DNA from: DATKEU01 sp035544495
GTDB lineage: Bacteria > Myxococcota_A > Polyangia > Fen-1088
Assembly: GCA_035544495.1 (NCBI GenBank)
Contig: DATKEU010000492.1
Location: 1 to 32,507 of the forward strand
DNA: 32,507 nt
Reading direction: 5' to 3'
A program made the position numbers and the translations under genes. Position 1 is the stretch's first letter; the number at the start of each line of letters is the position of its first letter. The notes below the pieces were generated by a model. The model was not told the DNA's origin, made no database searches, and worked only from the letters and a program-made list of their open reading frames with translations. This document shows positions 24,568-32,507 of this stretch, piece by piece.

Positions 24568-24575
24568 GGGCGCGG

Positions 24576-25733
24576 TCAGAACTGCGACCAGAACTTCCAG
24601 AATCCGATGGTGCTGAGGTTCGGGAAGGGCGGGCCAACCTGATCGGAGTGGCCCTTGCCGTTGGTCGGGCACCACACCACCGGAAAGCCCGGCTTGCAGC
24701 CCTGATACGCGACACAGGGCGAGGGCGTGGCCGGATTGTCGTCGTAGTCCCAGGGCTGCGTGGTCTGGCTGCAGCCGTTCGTCATCAGGAGGCGATCGCG
24801 CGCCGCCACGCCCAGGGGGAAGGCGTTCTGATTGTCCGTCATGTCGTGGGCCAGGATGGCGGCGATGGGGCCCGTGCACATCGGGATCACGGGCGTGCCG
24901 CCGGCGGTGTTGCCCTGGCCGCGCAGCCCGCCCGACGGGCCGACGTTGACGCCGCCGCGCGTGCAGCCGAGCAGGTGCGAAAGCCACGAACCGCTGCTGT
25001 GGCCCTGCATGAAGACGCGCTGCTTGTCGACGCAGGTCTTCGCCTCGACGTCGGCGAGCATGACGTCGAAGTAATCGACCTCGGTCAGGCTGGCCGACCC
25101 CGGACCGGTGTCGAAGCAACCGCCGCCGTACATTGCGCCCGACTTCTGCGAGCTGAGCGAGCGCGGCGCCACGATGACGGCGTTGGTCTTGGTGACGGTC
25201 TCGATGTGGAAGGGGATGCTGCCGTCGCAGCCGTGCGCGGTGAAGATCAGCGGATAGGCGCGCATCGGGTCGTAGCCCGTCGGCAGATACAGATCGTAGA
25301 TGCGCCCCGTCCCCTTCACGGTGATGTTGTGGCGGACGTACATCGCCAGGGCCTGGGTGGCCGCCATGCCGCAGCCGGCGCTGGGCGTCGGCGCGGCCTT
25401 CACGAAACCGCCGGGCCCGACCTCGGCGCCGCCGCCGTCGCTGATGGTCGCTCCGTCGACGCCGCTGCCCGCGGCGCCGCCGGTGGCCGCCGTTCCCCCG
25501 CTGCCCGTCTCCGAGCCACCCGTCCCTGTCGACGATCCGACGCTGCCTCCGCTCCCGCCGTTACCGCCGTTGCTGCCGCCGCCACCGCCCGTCGTTCCCC
25601 CGCTGTCCTTGCCCCCGCTGCCCTTGCCGCCGCTGCCGCCACCGATTGATCCGCTGTCGCTGCTCGCGCAGCCGAGCAGCAACGTGACCGTCGCCGTCGC
25701 GAGAAGCTTCCGAACGCGAGAGGGTGTTCGCAT
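24576..25733 (-). CDS. PHB-depolymerase-like lipoprotein with Gly/Ser tether
   Basis: A 385-residue lipoprotein. The lipobox LLLGC gives Cys22, followed by a Gly/Ser/Thr linker to about residue 110 with repeated GGSGG-type units. The alpha/beta-hydrolase domain (about 115-385) has TAHGCDGS as the oxyanion segment, nucleophile Ser246 in GHSSG, and a His in NGKGHSDQ near the C-terminus. Eight or more Cys in the domain suggest disulfides outside the cytoplasm. The layout resembles poly(3-hydroxybutyrate) depolymerase/feruloyl-esterase-like (Esterase_PHB) secreted enzymes; the substrate is not known. It is divergent from ndh (111 bases). Confidence 0.87.
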   Translation of the reverse strand: MRTPSRVRKLLATATVTLLLGCASSDSGSIGGGSGGKGSGGKDSGGTTGGGGGSNGGNGGSGGSVGSSTGTGGSETGSGGTAATGGAAGSGVDGATISDGGGAEVGPGGFVKAAPTPSAGCGMAATQALAMYVRHNITVKGTGRIYDLYLPTGYDPMRAYPLIFTAHGCDGSIPFHIETVTKTNAVIVAPRSLSSQKSGAMYGGGCFDTGPGSASLTEVDYFDVMLADVEAKTCVDKQRVFMQGHSSGSWLSHLLGCTRGGVNVGPSGGLRGQGNTAGGTPVIPMCTGPIAAILAHDMTDNQNAFPLGVAARDRLLMTNGCSQTTQPWDYDDNPATPSPCVAYQGCKPGFPVVWCPTNGKGHSDQVGPPFPNLSTIGFWKFWSQF

Positions 25734-25762
25734 GGGGATGTCCTGGGATGGATGGGTGGGCG

Positions 25763-25781
25763 CCGTCTGAAAGGTAGACGG
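25763..25781. promoter_or_regulatory. Inverted repeat between divergent lipoprotein and ndh genes
   Basis: CCGTCT and AGACGG, a perfect 6-bp pair with a 7-base loop, sits in the 111-base divergent space. It may be an operator for either gene. No clear -35/-10 pair is visible. Confidence 0.3.
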
Positions 25782-25844
25782 TCACCCTCGCGGTACCAGG
25801 CAGGGTTATTGCGCCGCAACACGCCGCCGTGCCCCGAAGATGCT

Positions 25845-27209
25845 ATGTCATGTTTCGTCGTGTCCGAGGTCCAGCCAGAATCGCCGGCGCTCCCGCACGT
25901 CGTCATCATCGGCGGCGGCTTCGGGGGACTCTACGCCGCCCGCGCGCTGGTGGAGGCGCCGGTCAGGGTGACGCTGGTCGACCGGCGCAACCATCACGTG
26001 TTTCAGCCGCTGCTGTATCAGGTGGCGACGGCGGCGCTGAATCCCAGCGACATCGCCGCGCCGATCCGCGCGGTCCTGCGCCGGCAATCGAACGCGCGCG
26101 TCCTTCTGGCCGAGGTCGCCGGCATCGACCTGACGGGGAAGCTGATTCGCCTGTCCGACGGCGAGCTCTTGCCGTTCGACTACGTCATCGTCGCCACCGG
26201 CGCGACGCACTCGTATTTCGGCCACGAGGACTGGGCGCCGTACGCGCCCGGGCTCAAGACCCTGGAGGACGCGATCGAGATCCGCCGCCGCGTCCTGCTC
26301 GCCTATGAAGCGGCCGAGCGCAGCACCGACCCGGACGAGCGCCGCGCCTTGCTGACGTTCGTGATCGTGGGAGGCGGCCCGACCGGCGTCGAGCTGGCGG
26401 GAGCCCTGGCGGAGATCGCCCGCCACGCCCTGGCCAGCGATTTTCGCACCATCGATCCGACGCAGGCGCGCGTGTTGCTGGTCGAGGGCCAGCCGCGCGT
26501 GCTGCCGCCGTATCCGGAGACGCTGTCCGCCAGCGCCGCCCGCCAGCTGGTCAAGCTGGGCGTCGAGGTGCGCACCGGCGCGCGCGTGGAGGCCGTCGAT
26601 CGCGGCGGCGTGGTCATCGAAGGCGAGCGGATCGCGTCGCGCACCGTGATCTGGGCGGCGGGCGTGGCCGCGTCGCCGCTGGCGCGCTCGCTCGGCGTGC
26701 CGCTGGACCGCGCCGGGCGCGTCGTCGTCGACGATCACCTGAGACCGCCCGGATTCGACAACGTCTGGGTCGTCGGCGATCTGGCCGCCGCCGCCGACCA
26801 GGGGCGTTCTGTTCCCGGCGTGGCGGGCGCGGCCATCCAGGGCGGCGAGTACGCGGCGCGCGCGATCGCCGACCGCGCGCGCGGCATTTCAGACCGCGGC
26901 CCGTTTCACTACGTCGACAAGGGATCGATGGCCACCATCGGCCGCGCGTCGGCGGTGGCCGACTTCGGGCGCGTGCGCCTGTCGGGCTTTTTCGCCTGGC
27001 TGGCCTGGGGCCTGGTGCACATCATGTTCCTCATCGGTTTTCGCAACCGCGTGCTGGTGATGCTGCAGTGGCTGTGGCAGTACCTGACGTTCCAGCGCGG
27101 CGCCCGCCTCATCACCGGCGGCGGCCTGCCGACGGTGGCCCGCGCCAAGCTGGAACCGCAGCCGCGAGCTCAGGGCGCGGGCAGGATGCCGACGGCGCCG
27201 ATGCCGTGA
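25845..27209 (+). CDS. ndh: Type II NADH:quinone oxidoreductase
   Basis: A 454-residue NDH-2 that passes electrons from NADH to quinone without pumping protons, attached to the inner face of the membrane. Start chosen at ATG 25845, with an alternative GTG at 25860. Motifs: FAD-binding IIGGGFGGLYAARAL (residues 20-35), QPLLYQVATAAL, YVIVATGATHSYFG, the NADH-binding IVGGGPTGVELAGALAEI, VIWAAGV and NVWVVGDLAA with the FAD Asp. The C-terminus (GFFAWLAWGLVHIMFLIGFRN, in pieces) is an amphipathic/hydrophobic membrane-binding region typical of the family. No complex-I gene is nearby. It converges with the deacetylase (7 bases apart). Confidence 0.95.
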   Translation: MSCFVVSEVQPESPALPHVVIIGGGFGGLYAARALVEAPVRVTLVDRRNHHVFQPLLYQVATAALNPSDIAAPIRAVLRRQSNARVLLAEVAGIDLTGKLIRLSDGELLPFDYVIVATGATHSYFGHEDWAPYAPGLKTLEDAIEIRRRVLLAYEAAERSTDPDERRALLTFVIVGGGPTGVELAGALAEIARHALASDFRTIDPTQARVLLVEGQPRVLPPYPETLSASAARQLVKLGVEVRTGARVEAVDRGGVVIEGERIASRTVIWAAGVAASPLARSLGVPLDRAGRVVVDDHLRPPGFDNVWVVGDLAAAADQGRSVPGVAGAAIQGGEYAARAIADRARGISDRGPFHYVDKGSMATIGRASAVADFGRVRLSGFFAWLAWGLVHIMFLIGFRNRVLVMLQWLWQYLTFQRGARLITGGGLPTVARAKLEPQPRAQGAGRMPTAPMP

Positions 27210-27216
27210 GCCTGCC

Positions 27217-28533
27217 CTATAACGGCGTCGGGTGGCGCAGCCAGGCGATGAGCTGGCGGAACGTCACCAGGCGGACCTCCGGCTTCGACTGCGCGTAGTC
27301 GATGAAGTCAGACAGCGCCTTGCGCCGCTGCTGATAGTTGAACGTGGTCCAGGTGGTGTTCGCCGACTCGTTCCACTGCGAGTAGTTGTCGGTGTGCGCG
27401 CCGATGGCGAACGGCGAGCGGTTGCCGCCCAGGCGCTGGTCCAGGCTGTTCTTCAGCACGTCGGTGAAGTTGAACGTCGAGTCCGTCTGGCACTTGTTCC
27501 ACAGGTTGTAATCGAACCCGGTCACCGTCGACGCCATGTCGCCGGCGATCTTGTTGAAGGTGTAGACCGGGATCTCCCAGACGCCGGCGATGGGCGTGAC
27601 GCCCTTGCTGGCGAACCCGGTCGGGAACGCCTGGTTCATGGTGTACGGCCAGTAATAGTGCCGGCCGCTCTCGCTGGTGCCGGGACCCCAGCCATTGTCG
27701 CTGCCGGGGGGCTGCCACCAGTCGTATCCGAACTCGACGCTGGCGTCGTAGTGAATGAACCCCGCGCTCTTGATGGCGTCGAACGTCGACTGGGTGAAGC
27801 CGAGGAACGGCGTGCGAAACCCGCTGACCTTGCACTGCTCGATGCCCAGCGTCTTCGTGAACAGATCGTTGGCCTTCGCGATCTCCGATTGCCAGGTGGC
27901 AAGGGTGGCGCCCATCAGCGTGTCGGCGTGGCTCCAGGTGTGGTTGGCGATCTCGTGGCCGTCGGCTTTGATCTTCTTCCAGGCGCCGAGCACGTCGTCC
28001 TCGGTCTGCCCGCCGCCCGGGTTGAAGAACTCGCTGGCGAACCCGGCCGAGATGAAAAAGGTCGCGCGCACCGCCGTGCCGTCGGGATTCTGGCGCGAGC
28101 GCAGGATGTCGAGGACCCAGTTGATGCCGTCGGCGTACGCGTTGTCGTCGAAGCCGAGCACCACGAACATCGGGACCTTGTCGGCGGTGAGGCCGCCGGG
28201 CGGGTTGATCGAGGGCGCCAGGTTGTCGGGTCCTTCGCTGCACGGCGGGTCGACGATCATGCCCATGCCGCCGGCCGCGCTGCCGCCCATGCCGGGGTTG
28301 GCGCCGCCGGCGCCCGTGGGGTTGTCGCTGCCGCCGGCGCCCACGTTGCGGCCGCCGCTGCCGGGCACGGCGGGATTGCCGCCGCCGCCCGCGTTGCCGT
28401 TGCTGCTGCCGCCGGCGCCGGGACCGCCGGGACCGCCGACGTCGCTGGACGCGCTGCAGGCGCCGAGCGCGAACGCGGCCACGGCCAGGGCAAGCGAGGG
28501 GTGCCTTCCGATTCTCCGGGGGGCAAAGCGCAT
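27217..28533 (-). CDS. Gly-tethered polysaccharide deacetylase lipoprotein (copy 1)
   Basis: A 438-residue lipoprotein from ATG 28533, preceded by GGAGG at 6 bases. The lipobox LGAC gives Cys26; a Gly/Ser/Asn linker runs to about 95. A NodB-type deacetylase domain follows: FDDN with Asp129 and Asp130, metal ligands His198 and His202 in ANHTWSHADTLM, and RTPFL in place of the usual RxPxG. The motif GFDDN differs from the common TFDDGP. The enzymes remove N- or O-acetyl groups from peptidoglycan, chitin or exopolysaccharide. Its paralogue at 29509-30813 has the same order of motifs. It is divergent from the cNMP-binding gene, with 148 bases between starts. Confidence 0.88.
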   Translation of the reverse strand: MRFAPRRIGRHPSLALAVAAFALGACSASSDVGGPGGPGAGGSSNGNAGGGGNPAVPGSGGRNVGAGGSDNPTGAGGANPGMGGSAAGGMGMIVDPPCSEGPDNLAPSINPPGGLTADKVPMFVVLGFDDNAYADGINWVLDILRSRQNPDGTAVRATFFISAGFASEFFNPGGGQTEDDVLGAWKKIKADGHEIANHTWSHADTLMGATLATWQSEIAKANDLFTKTLGIEQCKVSGFRTPFLGFTQSTFDAIKSAGFIHYDASVEFGYDWWQPPGSDNGWGPGTSESGRHYYWPYTMNQAFPTGFASKGVTPIAGVWEIPVYTFNKIAGDMASTVTGFDYNLWNKCQTDSTFNFTDVLKNSLDQRLGGNRSPFAIGAHTDNYSQWNESANTTWTTFNYQQRRKALSDFIDYAQSKPEVRLVTFRQLIAWLRHPTPL

Positions 28534-28539
28534 CGAACA

Positions 28540-28544
28540 CCTCC
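28540..28544 (-). promoter_or_regulatory. Ribosome binding site of deacetylase copy 1
   Basis: GGAGG, 6 bases before ATG 28533; favours this start over the in-frame upstream start at 28587. Confidence 0.7.
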
Positions 28545-28648
28545 GTGCGTCAGACAAGGCTAGCGTTTTTTGGGGTGCCGGCATCAACGTTTTCGCCCGG
28601 CCGCATGGCGCTTATTGCGCCGGCACCGTCGGACGCGGCGCCCTGGGC

Positions 28649-28654
28649 TATGAT
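28649..28654 (+). promoter_or_regulatory. Possible -10 box of the cNMP-binding gene
   Basis: TATGAT matches the -10 consensus at five of six bases, 27 bases before GTG 28682. No good -35 is seen. A 9-bp inverted repeat (GGTGCCGGC 28574-28582, GCCGGCACC 28619-28627) lies upstream and could bind an activator. Confidence 0.35.
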
Positions 28655-28681
28655 GCGGATGTCTTTCGCGGCGGTGACGAC

Positions 28682-29512
28682 GTGCCCACGAACGCAGACA
28701 TGCTGGCCGAGGTCCCGCTGTTCGCGCAGCTGTCCGACACGGAGCGCGCGACGCTGGCGGCGCGCCTGGATCTGGTGTCGTTGCCCGCGGGGACGACGAT
28801 GTTCCAGCACGGCGATCCCGGCAGCGCTCTTTACGTCGTGAAGTCGGGCGAGGTCGAGCTTTACTTCAAGAACGACACCGGCGAGCGCATCACCCTGGAG
28901 ACCGTCGGTCCCGGGAAATTCTTCGGCGACATCTCGCTGCTCGACGGCGGGTCGCGGACGTCGTCGGCGCTGGTGACCCAGGCGCTGGAGGCGCTGGAGG
29001 TCGACCGCGGCGATCTGGAGGCGCTGATCGCCACCAGCCCGCAGGCCGCGATGCACATCCTGGCCGCCACCGGCGAGCGCATGCGGCACACGGTGATGTT
29101 GCTGCGGCGGACGGCCTCGCGAAATCCCAACGTCGAGACGGCGGACAGCCGCACGGCGGTGATGCGCGTCGCCGACTGGATCTCGGAGTTCAGCGGCAGC
29201 TTGCCGTTTCTGTTCCTGCACGTGGCGCTGTTCGCGGTCTGGATCGGCCTGAACGTGCATCCGCTGTCGGAGGCGCGCATCGGCGGCTGGGACCCGTTCC
29301 CGTTCGGGCTGCTCACCATGGTGGTCTCGCTGGAGGCGATCATCCTGTCGGTGTTCGTGCTGCTCAGCCAGAACCGCCAGGTCGCGCGCGAGCGCGTGCG
29401 CAACGACATCGAGTACGAGGTCAACTTGAAGGCCGAGCTGGAGATCGCGCACATGCACGAGAAGGTCGACACCATGTACGCGGAGATCATGTCCCGCCTG
29501 GAGCGACGATGA
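28682..29512 (+). CDS. Cyclic-nucleotide-binding DUF1003 membrane protein
   Basis: 276 residues from GTG 28682; ATG 28700 is an alternative, and the much longer upstream frame lies over the opposite-strand deacetylase. The cNMP-binding domain (about 1-125) has PLFAQLSDTERATLA, FQHGDPGSALYVVKSGEVELYF, and the phosphate-binding-cassette-like FFGDISLLDGGSRTSSALV with the Arg. Residues about 155-260 form a DUF1003 domain with two membrane segments (LPFLFLHVALFAVWIGLN and FGLLTMVVSLEAIILSVFVLL), then VLLSQNRQ and a coiled region. Such proteins likely sense cyclic nucleotides at the membrane. Its TGA overlaps the ATG of deacetylase copy 2 as ATGA, so the two are translationally coupled. Confidence 0.9.
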   Translation: MPTNADMLAEVPLFAQLSDTERATLAARLDLVSLPAGTTMFQHGDPGSALYVVKSGEVELYFKNDTGERITLETVGPGKFFGDISLLDGGSRTSSALVTQALEALEVDRGDLEALIATSPQAAMHILAATGERMRHTVMLLRRTASRNPNVETADSRTAVMRVADWISEFSGSLPFLFLHVALFAVWIGLNVHPLSEARIGGWDPFPFGLLTMVVSLEAIILSVFVLLSQNRQVARERVRNDIEYEVNLKAELEIAHMHEKVDTMYAEIMSRLERR

Positions 29513-30813
29513 ACGGGCGGCGGCGGACGTTGGGCGTCCTCGCCGTGCTGGCGGCACTGGCGGGTTGTGGCGCGCCGGCCAGCATCGGCGGCGGCGCCTC
29601 CGGCGGCGGCCAGGACGTGGGCGCGGGCGGCACCGCGGTCGGCAGCGGGGGTCGATCGGGTGGTGGCGCGGGTGGAAGCGCGGGCGACGGCGCGGGCGGT
29701 ATCTCGGGCGGCGGCGGAATCGCCGCCGGGGGCAGCGGCGGCACCACCGGGGGCGGCAGCGGCGGCGTGCCGATCGGCGCGTCACCCTACGATTGCAACT
29801 GGGGCGCGCCGGTCTTCACCAAGCTCGATTCGTCCCTGACCCCGCCGGGCGGGCTGGCGGTGACCAACGTCCCCCAGTTCGTCAGCATCGGCTTCGACGA
29901 CAACGCCTTCGAGGACGGCATGCAGTGGGCGCTGGATCTGCTGCAGTCGAAGCGCAACCCCGCCGGCAGCGGCAACCCCTGCACGTTCGACGGCACGCCG
30001 GCGCGCGTGACGTTCTTCATCAACTCGCACGTCGGCATCACCACCGACGCGCTCAAAGCGCTGCACGCCCGCGTCTACACCGACGGCCACGAGCCCGCCA
30101 ACCACACCGACTCGCACGCGGACACCCTGATGCAGAACCCGGACAAGGCGGTGTGGACGAAAGAGATGACCACCTGCAACGACTACCTGGTCGGCCTGGG
30201 CGTGCCGCGCGCGCGCATCGTCGGGTTCCGCACGCCGTTCCTGCAACAGTCGGAGGCGACGTACCAGGCCATCGTCGAGGAGAACTTCAAGTTCGACTGC
30301 AGCGTCGAGCACTACAACGACGGCAGCGGGTTCGTCTGGCCGTACACGCTGGACAACGGCCGCGACCCCAAGCACACGTACATGACGCCGCCCGCGGGCA
30401 AGTACCCCGGCCTGTGGGAGATGCCGGTCAATCAGCTGTCGGAGGCGGCCACCGGTTACCAGGCGATCACCGGCTTCGACTACAACCTGTGGATCGTCGC
30501 CAAGATGAGCAAGCAGCAGGTGCTGGACATCCTGAAGGTGAACCTGATCCTGCGCATGCAGGGCGGCATGATGCCCGACGCCGCGCCCAACCGCGCACCG
30601 CTGCTGATCGGCGGGCACACCGATCTCTATTCGGCCGTCAACGCCGACGCGAACAACGTCGCGGCGACGCCGTTTCTCGAGCGCCGGGCCGCCATCAGCG
30701 AGTTCATCGACTGGGCGCTGGCCTATGATCCGTCGGTGCGCATCGTCCCCTACGGCGAGGTCATGCACTGGATGCAGGCGCCGGTGGGCCTCGACGGCAC
30801 GAAAGGAAAGTAA
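29509..30813 (+). CDS. Gly-tethered polysaccharide deacetylase lipoprotein (copy 2)
   Basis: A 434-residue lipoprotein. The lipobox LAGC gives Cys20; an almost pure Gly/Ser/Ala linker runs from 21 to about 90. The NodB-type domain has GFDDN with Asp130 and Asp131, His199 and His203 in ANHTDSHADTLM, and FRTPFL (Arg241). It matches copy 1 closely: GGL-x3-NVP/KVP-x-F, DGHE-x-ANHT-x-SHADTLM, TGFDYNLW and IGGHTD/IGAHTD. A pair of Cys (NPCTF, TTCND) differs from copy 1. Coupled to the cNMP-binding gene by ATGA and convergent with the ABC-F gene. Substrate unknown; extracytoplasmic polysaccharide is likely. Confidence 0.89.
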   Translation: MNGRRRTLGVLAVLAALAGCGAPASIGGGASGGGQDVGAGGTAVGSGGRSGGGAGGSAGDGAGGISGGGGIAAGGSGGTTGGGSGGVPIGASPYDCNWGAPVFTKLDSSLTPPGGLAVTNVPQFVSIGFDDNAFEDGMQWALDLLQSKRNPAGSGNPCTFDGTPARVTFFINSHVGITTDALKALHARVYTDGHEPANHTDSHADTLMQNPDKAVWTKEMTTCNDYLVGLGVPRARIVGFRTPFLQQSEATYQAIVEENFKFDCSVEHYNDGSGFVWPYTLDNGRDPKHTYMTPPAGKYPGLWEMPVNQLSEAATGYQAITGFDYNLWIVAKMSKQQVLDILKVNLILRMQGGMMPDAAPNRAPLLIGGHTDLYSAVNADANNVAATPFLERRAAISEFIDWALAYDPSVRIVPYGEVMHWMQAPVGLDGTKGK

Positions 30814-30846
30814 GAGCGCGCGCGGAGGGCCGCGCCGAACGACCGT

Positions 30847-32507
30847 TTACACGTCGCCCGCCGACGACAGCGTCGCCAGCTCGGCTTCCAGTGCTTCCCA
30901 CGTCGTCATCAGCGCCAGGATGCGCTGGTCCAGCGCCGCATCCTCGGCCTGCAGCGCCGCGCTCTCGTCCTCCCTCCCGCGCTGGTACAGCGCCGGATCG
31001 CCGAGCCGCGCCTGGAGCTCGCGCTTGCGCGCCTCGGCCGCCTCGACGTCGGCGAGCGCCTTGTCGCGCAGCTTGGGCAGCTGCGACTGCCGGTTGCGCC
31101 GGCGCTTCTGCTCTTCCCAGCTCTCGCCGCTGGCGCTGCCGCTGCTGGCCGCCGCCCCGGCCGCCGCGCGCGCGGCCGCCTCCTTGCGCTCGCGCTGCAC
31201 GCGCAGCACCACGGCCTCGCCGTCCAGGTGGTCGTCGCCGCAACGCTCGAGGTACTCCGTGTACGTGCCGGGGAAATCGCGCAGGCCGCCGTGCGTGATC
31301 TCGACGATGCGCGTGGCCAGCGCCGACACGAACCAGCGATCGTGCGACACGAACAGCACCGTGCCGGCATAGCCCCGAAGCGCGTCGCAAAGAGCGTGGA
31401 TCGCCTCCATGTCCAGATGGTTGGTCGGCTCGTCCAGGACCAGAACGTTCGGCGTCTGCACCGCCAGCATCGCGAAGACCAGCCGCGCCGCCTCGCCGCC
31501 GGAGAGCAACCCGACGCGCTTGTCGACGTCGTCTCCCGAGAACAGCACGCGCCCGAGCTGCCCGCGCACGTACGTCGGGCTTTGCGCCGGGCACAGCGCT
31601 TCGATCAACTCCCGCGGGGTGGAGTCGGGATCGCCAAGCACCTCGCTGTGATCCTGAGGAAAGTAACCGACGTGCGTCTCGTGCCCCCATTTGATCGTGC
31701 CGGCGTCGGCCGGGAGACGCCCGACGGCGATCTTCAGCAGCGTCGACTTGCCGAGGCCGTTGGCGCCGATGATCGCCACCCGCTCGCCCCGCCGCACCAC
31801 CAGCGACAGATCGGCCAGCACGCGCTGCGCGCCGAACGACTTGCCGATCCCCGTGAGATCCAGGACCTCGCGCCCGCTCGGGCGCGCCGGAACGAACGCC
31901 AGCTGCGGCGGGCGCCGCGATGACTCCGCCAGCTCCTCGACAGTGATGCGTTCGATCTGCTTGAGCCGGCTCTGTGCCTGCGTCGCCTTGGTGGCCTTGG
32001 CGCCGAACCGCTCGACGAACGCCCGCTTGCGCGCGATCTCCTCCTCGGCGCGGGCGATGCGCACCTCTTTCTGGGCCCGGGCCGCCCCCTTCTCCGCCAT
32101 GGCGGTCGAGTAGTTGCCCGCGTACGCCGTGATGGTCCCGTAGTCGATGTCCAGCGTGTGGCTGCTGACGTTGTCCAGGAAGCGCTGGTCGTGCGAGATG
32201 ATCACCGCCGTCCCCGCGTACCCGGCCAGGAACTTCTCCAGCCAGCGGATGGTCAGGATGTCCAGGTGGTTGGTCGGCTCGTCCAGCAGCAGCACGTCGA
32301 CGCCCCCCACCAGCACCTGGGCCAGCAGCACGCGGAGCTGGAACCCGCCCGACAGCGTGGCCAGCGGCGCCCGGTGCAGGCGCGCCGGGATCCCGAGGCC
32401 CTCCAGCACCTCGCTGGCGCGCGCCTCCAGCGTGTAACCGTCGTGCGCGGCGATGACGTCCTCCAGATCGCCGACGCGCGCCGCCTCCTCGGCCGGCGCG
32501 CCGGCGG
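30847..32507 (-). CDS. ABC-F ATPase, YbiT-type (5' end missing)
   Basis: The gene enters from the right window edge; 552 codons are visible, so the first Walker A is lost. The first ATPase shows LSGGFQLRVLLAQ and LLLDEPTNHLD with ISHDQRFLD; the linker contains FVERFGAKATKATQAQSRLKQIERI; the second has LGKSTLLKI (Walker A), LLSGGEAARLVFA, LVLDEPTNHLDME and FVSHDRWF. The phrases IDYGTITAYAGNY, IKWGHETHVGYFPQDH and LFSGDDVDK fit the YbiT branch. ABC-F proteins bind the ribosome E site. A C-terminal Lys/Glu/Ala coiled-coil (about the last 110 codons) resembles the Uup-type tail and would bind RNA or DNA. No transmembrane part exists. It converges with deacetylase copy 2 (33 bases). Confidence 0.93.
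   Translation of the reverse strand, partial: AGAPAEEAARVGDLEDVIAAHDGYTLEARASEVLEGLGIPARLHRAPLATLSGGFQLRVLLAQVLVGGVDVLLLDEPTNHLDILTIRWLEKFLAGYAGTAVIISHDQRFLDNVSSHTLDIDYGTITAYAGNYSTAMAEKGAARAQKEVRIARAEEEIARKRAFVERFGAKATKATQAQSRLKQIERITVEELAESSRRPPQLAFVPARPSGREVLDLTGIGKSFGAQRVLADLSLVVRRGERVAIIGANGLGKSTLLKIAVGRLPADAGTIKWGHETHVGYFPQDHSEVLGDPDSTPRELIEALCPAQSPTYVRGQLGRVLFSGDDVDKRVGLLSGGEAARLVFAMLAVQTPNVLVLDEPTNHLDMEAIHALCDALRGYAGTVLFVSHDRWFVSALATRIVEITHGGLRDFPGTYTEYLERCGDDHLDGEAVVLRVQRERKEAAARAAAGAAASSGSASGESWEEQKRRRNRQSQLPKLRDKALADVEAAEARKRELQARLGDPALYQRGREDESAALQAEDAALDQRILALMTTWEALEAELATLSSAGDV

Noticed and set aside
27755..28681. N-terminal extension of the cNMP-binding protein
   Set aside because: The extra 309 codons lie antisense to deacetylase copy 1, are low in recognisable structure, and the domain begins properly at 28682.

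Overview
The window is high-GC, gene-dense bacterial DNA from what looks like a member of the Myxococcota (Polyangia-like). This placement is an inference. It rests on the DUF4215 'Myxococcus cysteine-rich repeat' protein, the Ser/Thr kinase with an HRDVSPNN catalytic loop and PEGA tail, and a run of lipoproteins whose enzyme domains hang on long Gly/Ser linkers. I see no rRNA, tRNA, IS element, prophage or CRISPR array, and no gene-free stretch longer than about 165 bases.

Layout. 1-747 (+): 3' end of a Slt70-type lytic transglycosylase. 757-3033 (-): cysteine-rich fibro-slime lipoprotein. 3197-4933 (-): sugar-acid dehydratase of the IlvD/Edd family. 5029-5247 (+): small DUF5818-like protein. 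5267-7151 (-): NtrC-type sigma-54 response regulator overlapping an RlpA-like lipoprotein. 7194-8312 (+): hisC. 8316-12298 (-): Ser/Thr kinase coupled by ATGA to a secreted alpha/beta hydrolase. 12374-16688 (+): membrane protein, malQ, an ABM-fold monooxygenase and an iron-dependent alcohol dehydrogenase carrying an in-frame amber codon. 16739-17344 (-): CDP-alcohol phosphatidyltransferase. 17416-18399 (+): Hsp33. 18428-22576 (-): esterase lipoprotein, purple acid phosphatase, aroC and a DUF4178 protein. 22697-23794 (+): an orphan E1-alpha dehydrogenase subunit. 23828-24531 (-): a VapBC-type toxin-antitoxin pair. 24576-25733 (-): PHB-depolymerase-like lipoprotein. 25845-27209 (+): NDH-2. 27217-30813: two paralogous polysaccharide-deacetylase lipoproteins pointing away from each other around a cNMP-binding DUF1003 membrane protein. 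30847-32507 (-): YbiT-type ABC-F ATPase, cut by the window edge.

How the genes fit together. Housekeeping genes (hisC, aroC, malQ, hslO, ndh, ABC-F) are interspersed with cell-surface genes. Five proteins share one design: a lipobox, a low-complexity linker (Gly/Ser-rich in four, Gly/Asp/Ala-rich in the fibro-slime protein), then a functional domain. None has Asp after the lipid-bearing cysteine, which by the E. coli Lol rule favours the outer membrane. The most unusual points are the nonsense codon in the alcohol dehydrogenase next to a TGGTGA tandem array, the VapC gene that seems to start at CTG and is missed by standard ORF calling, a perfect 23-bp palindrome filling the vapBC promoter spacer, and the cNMP sensor translationally coupled to a tethered deacetylase.
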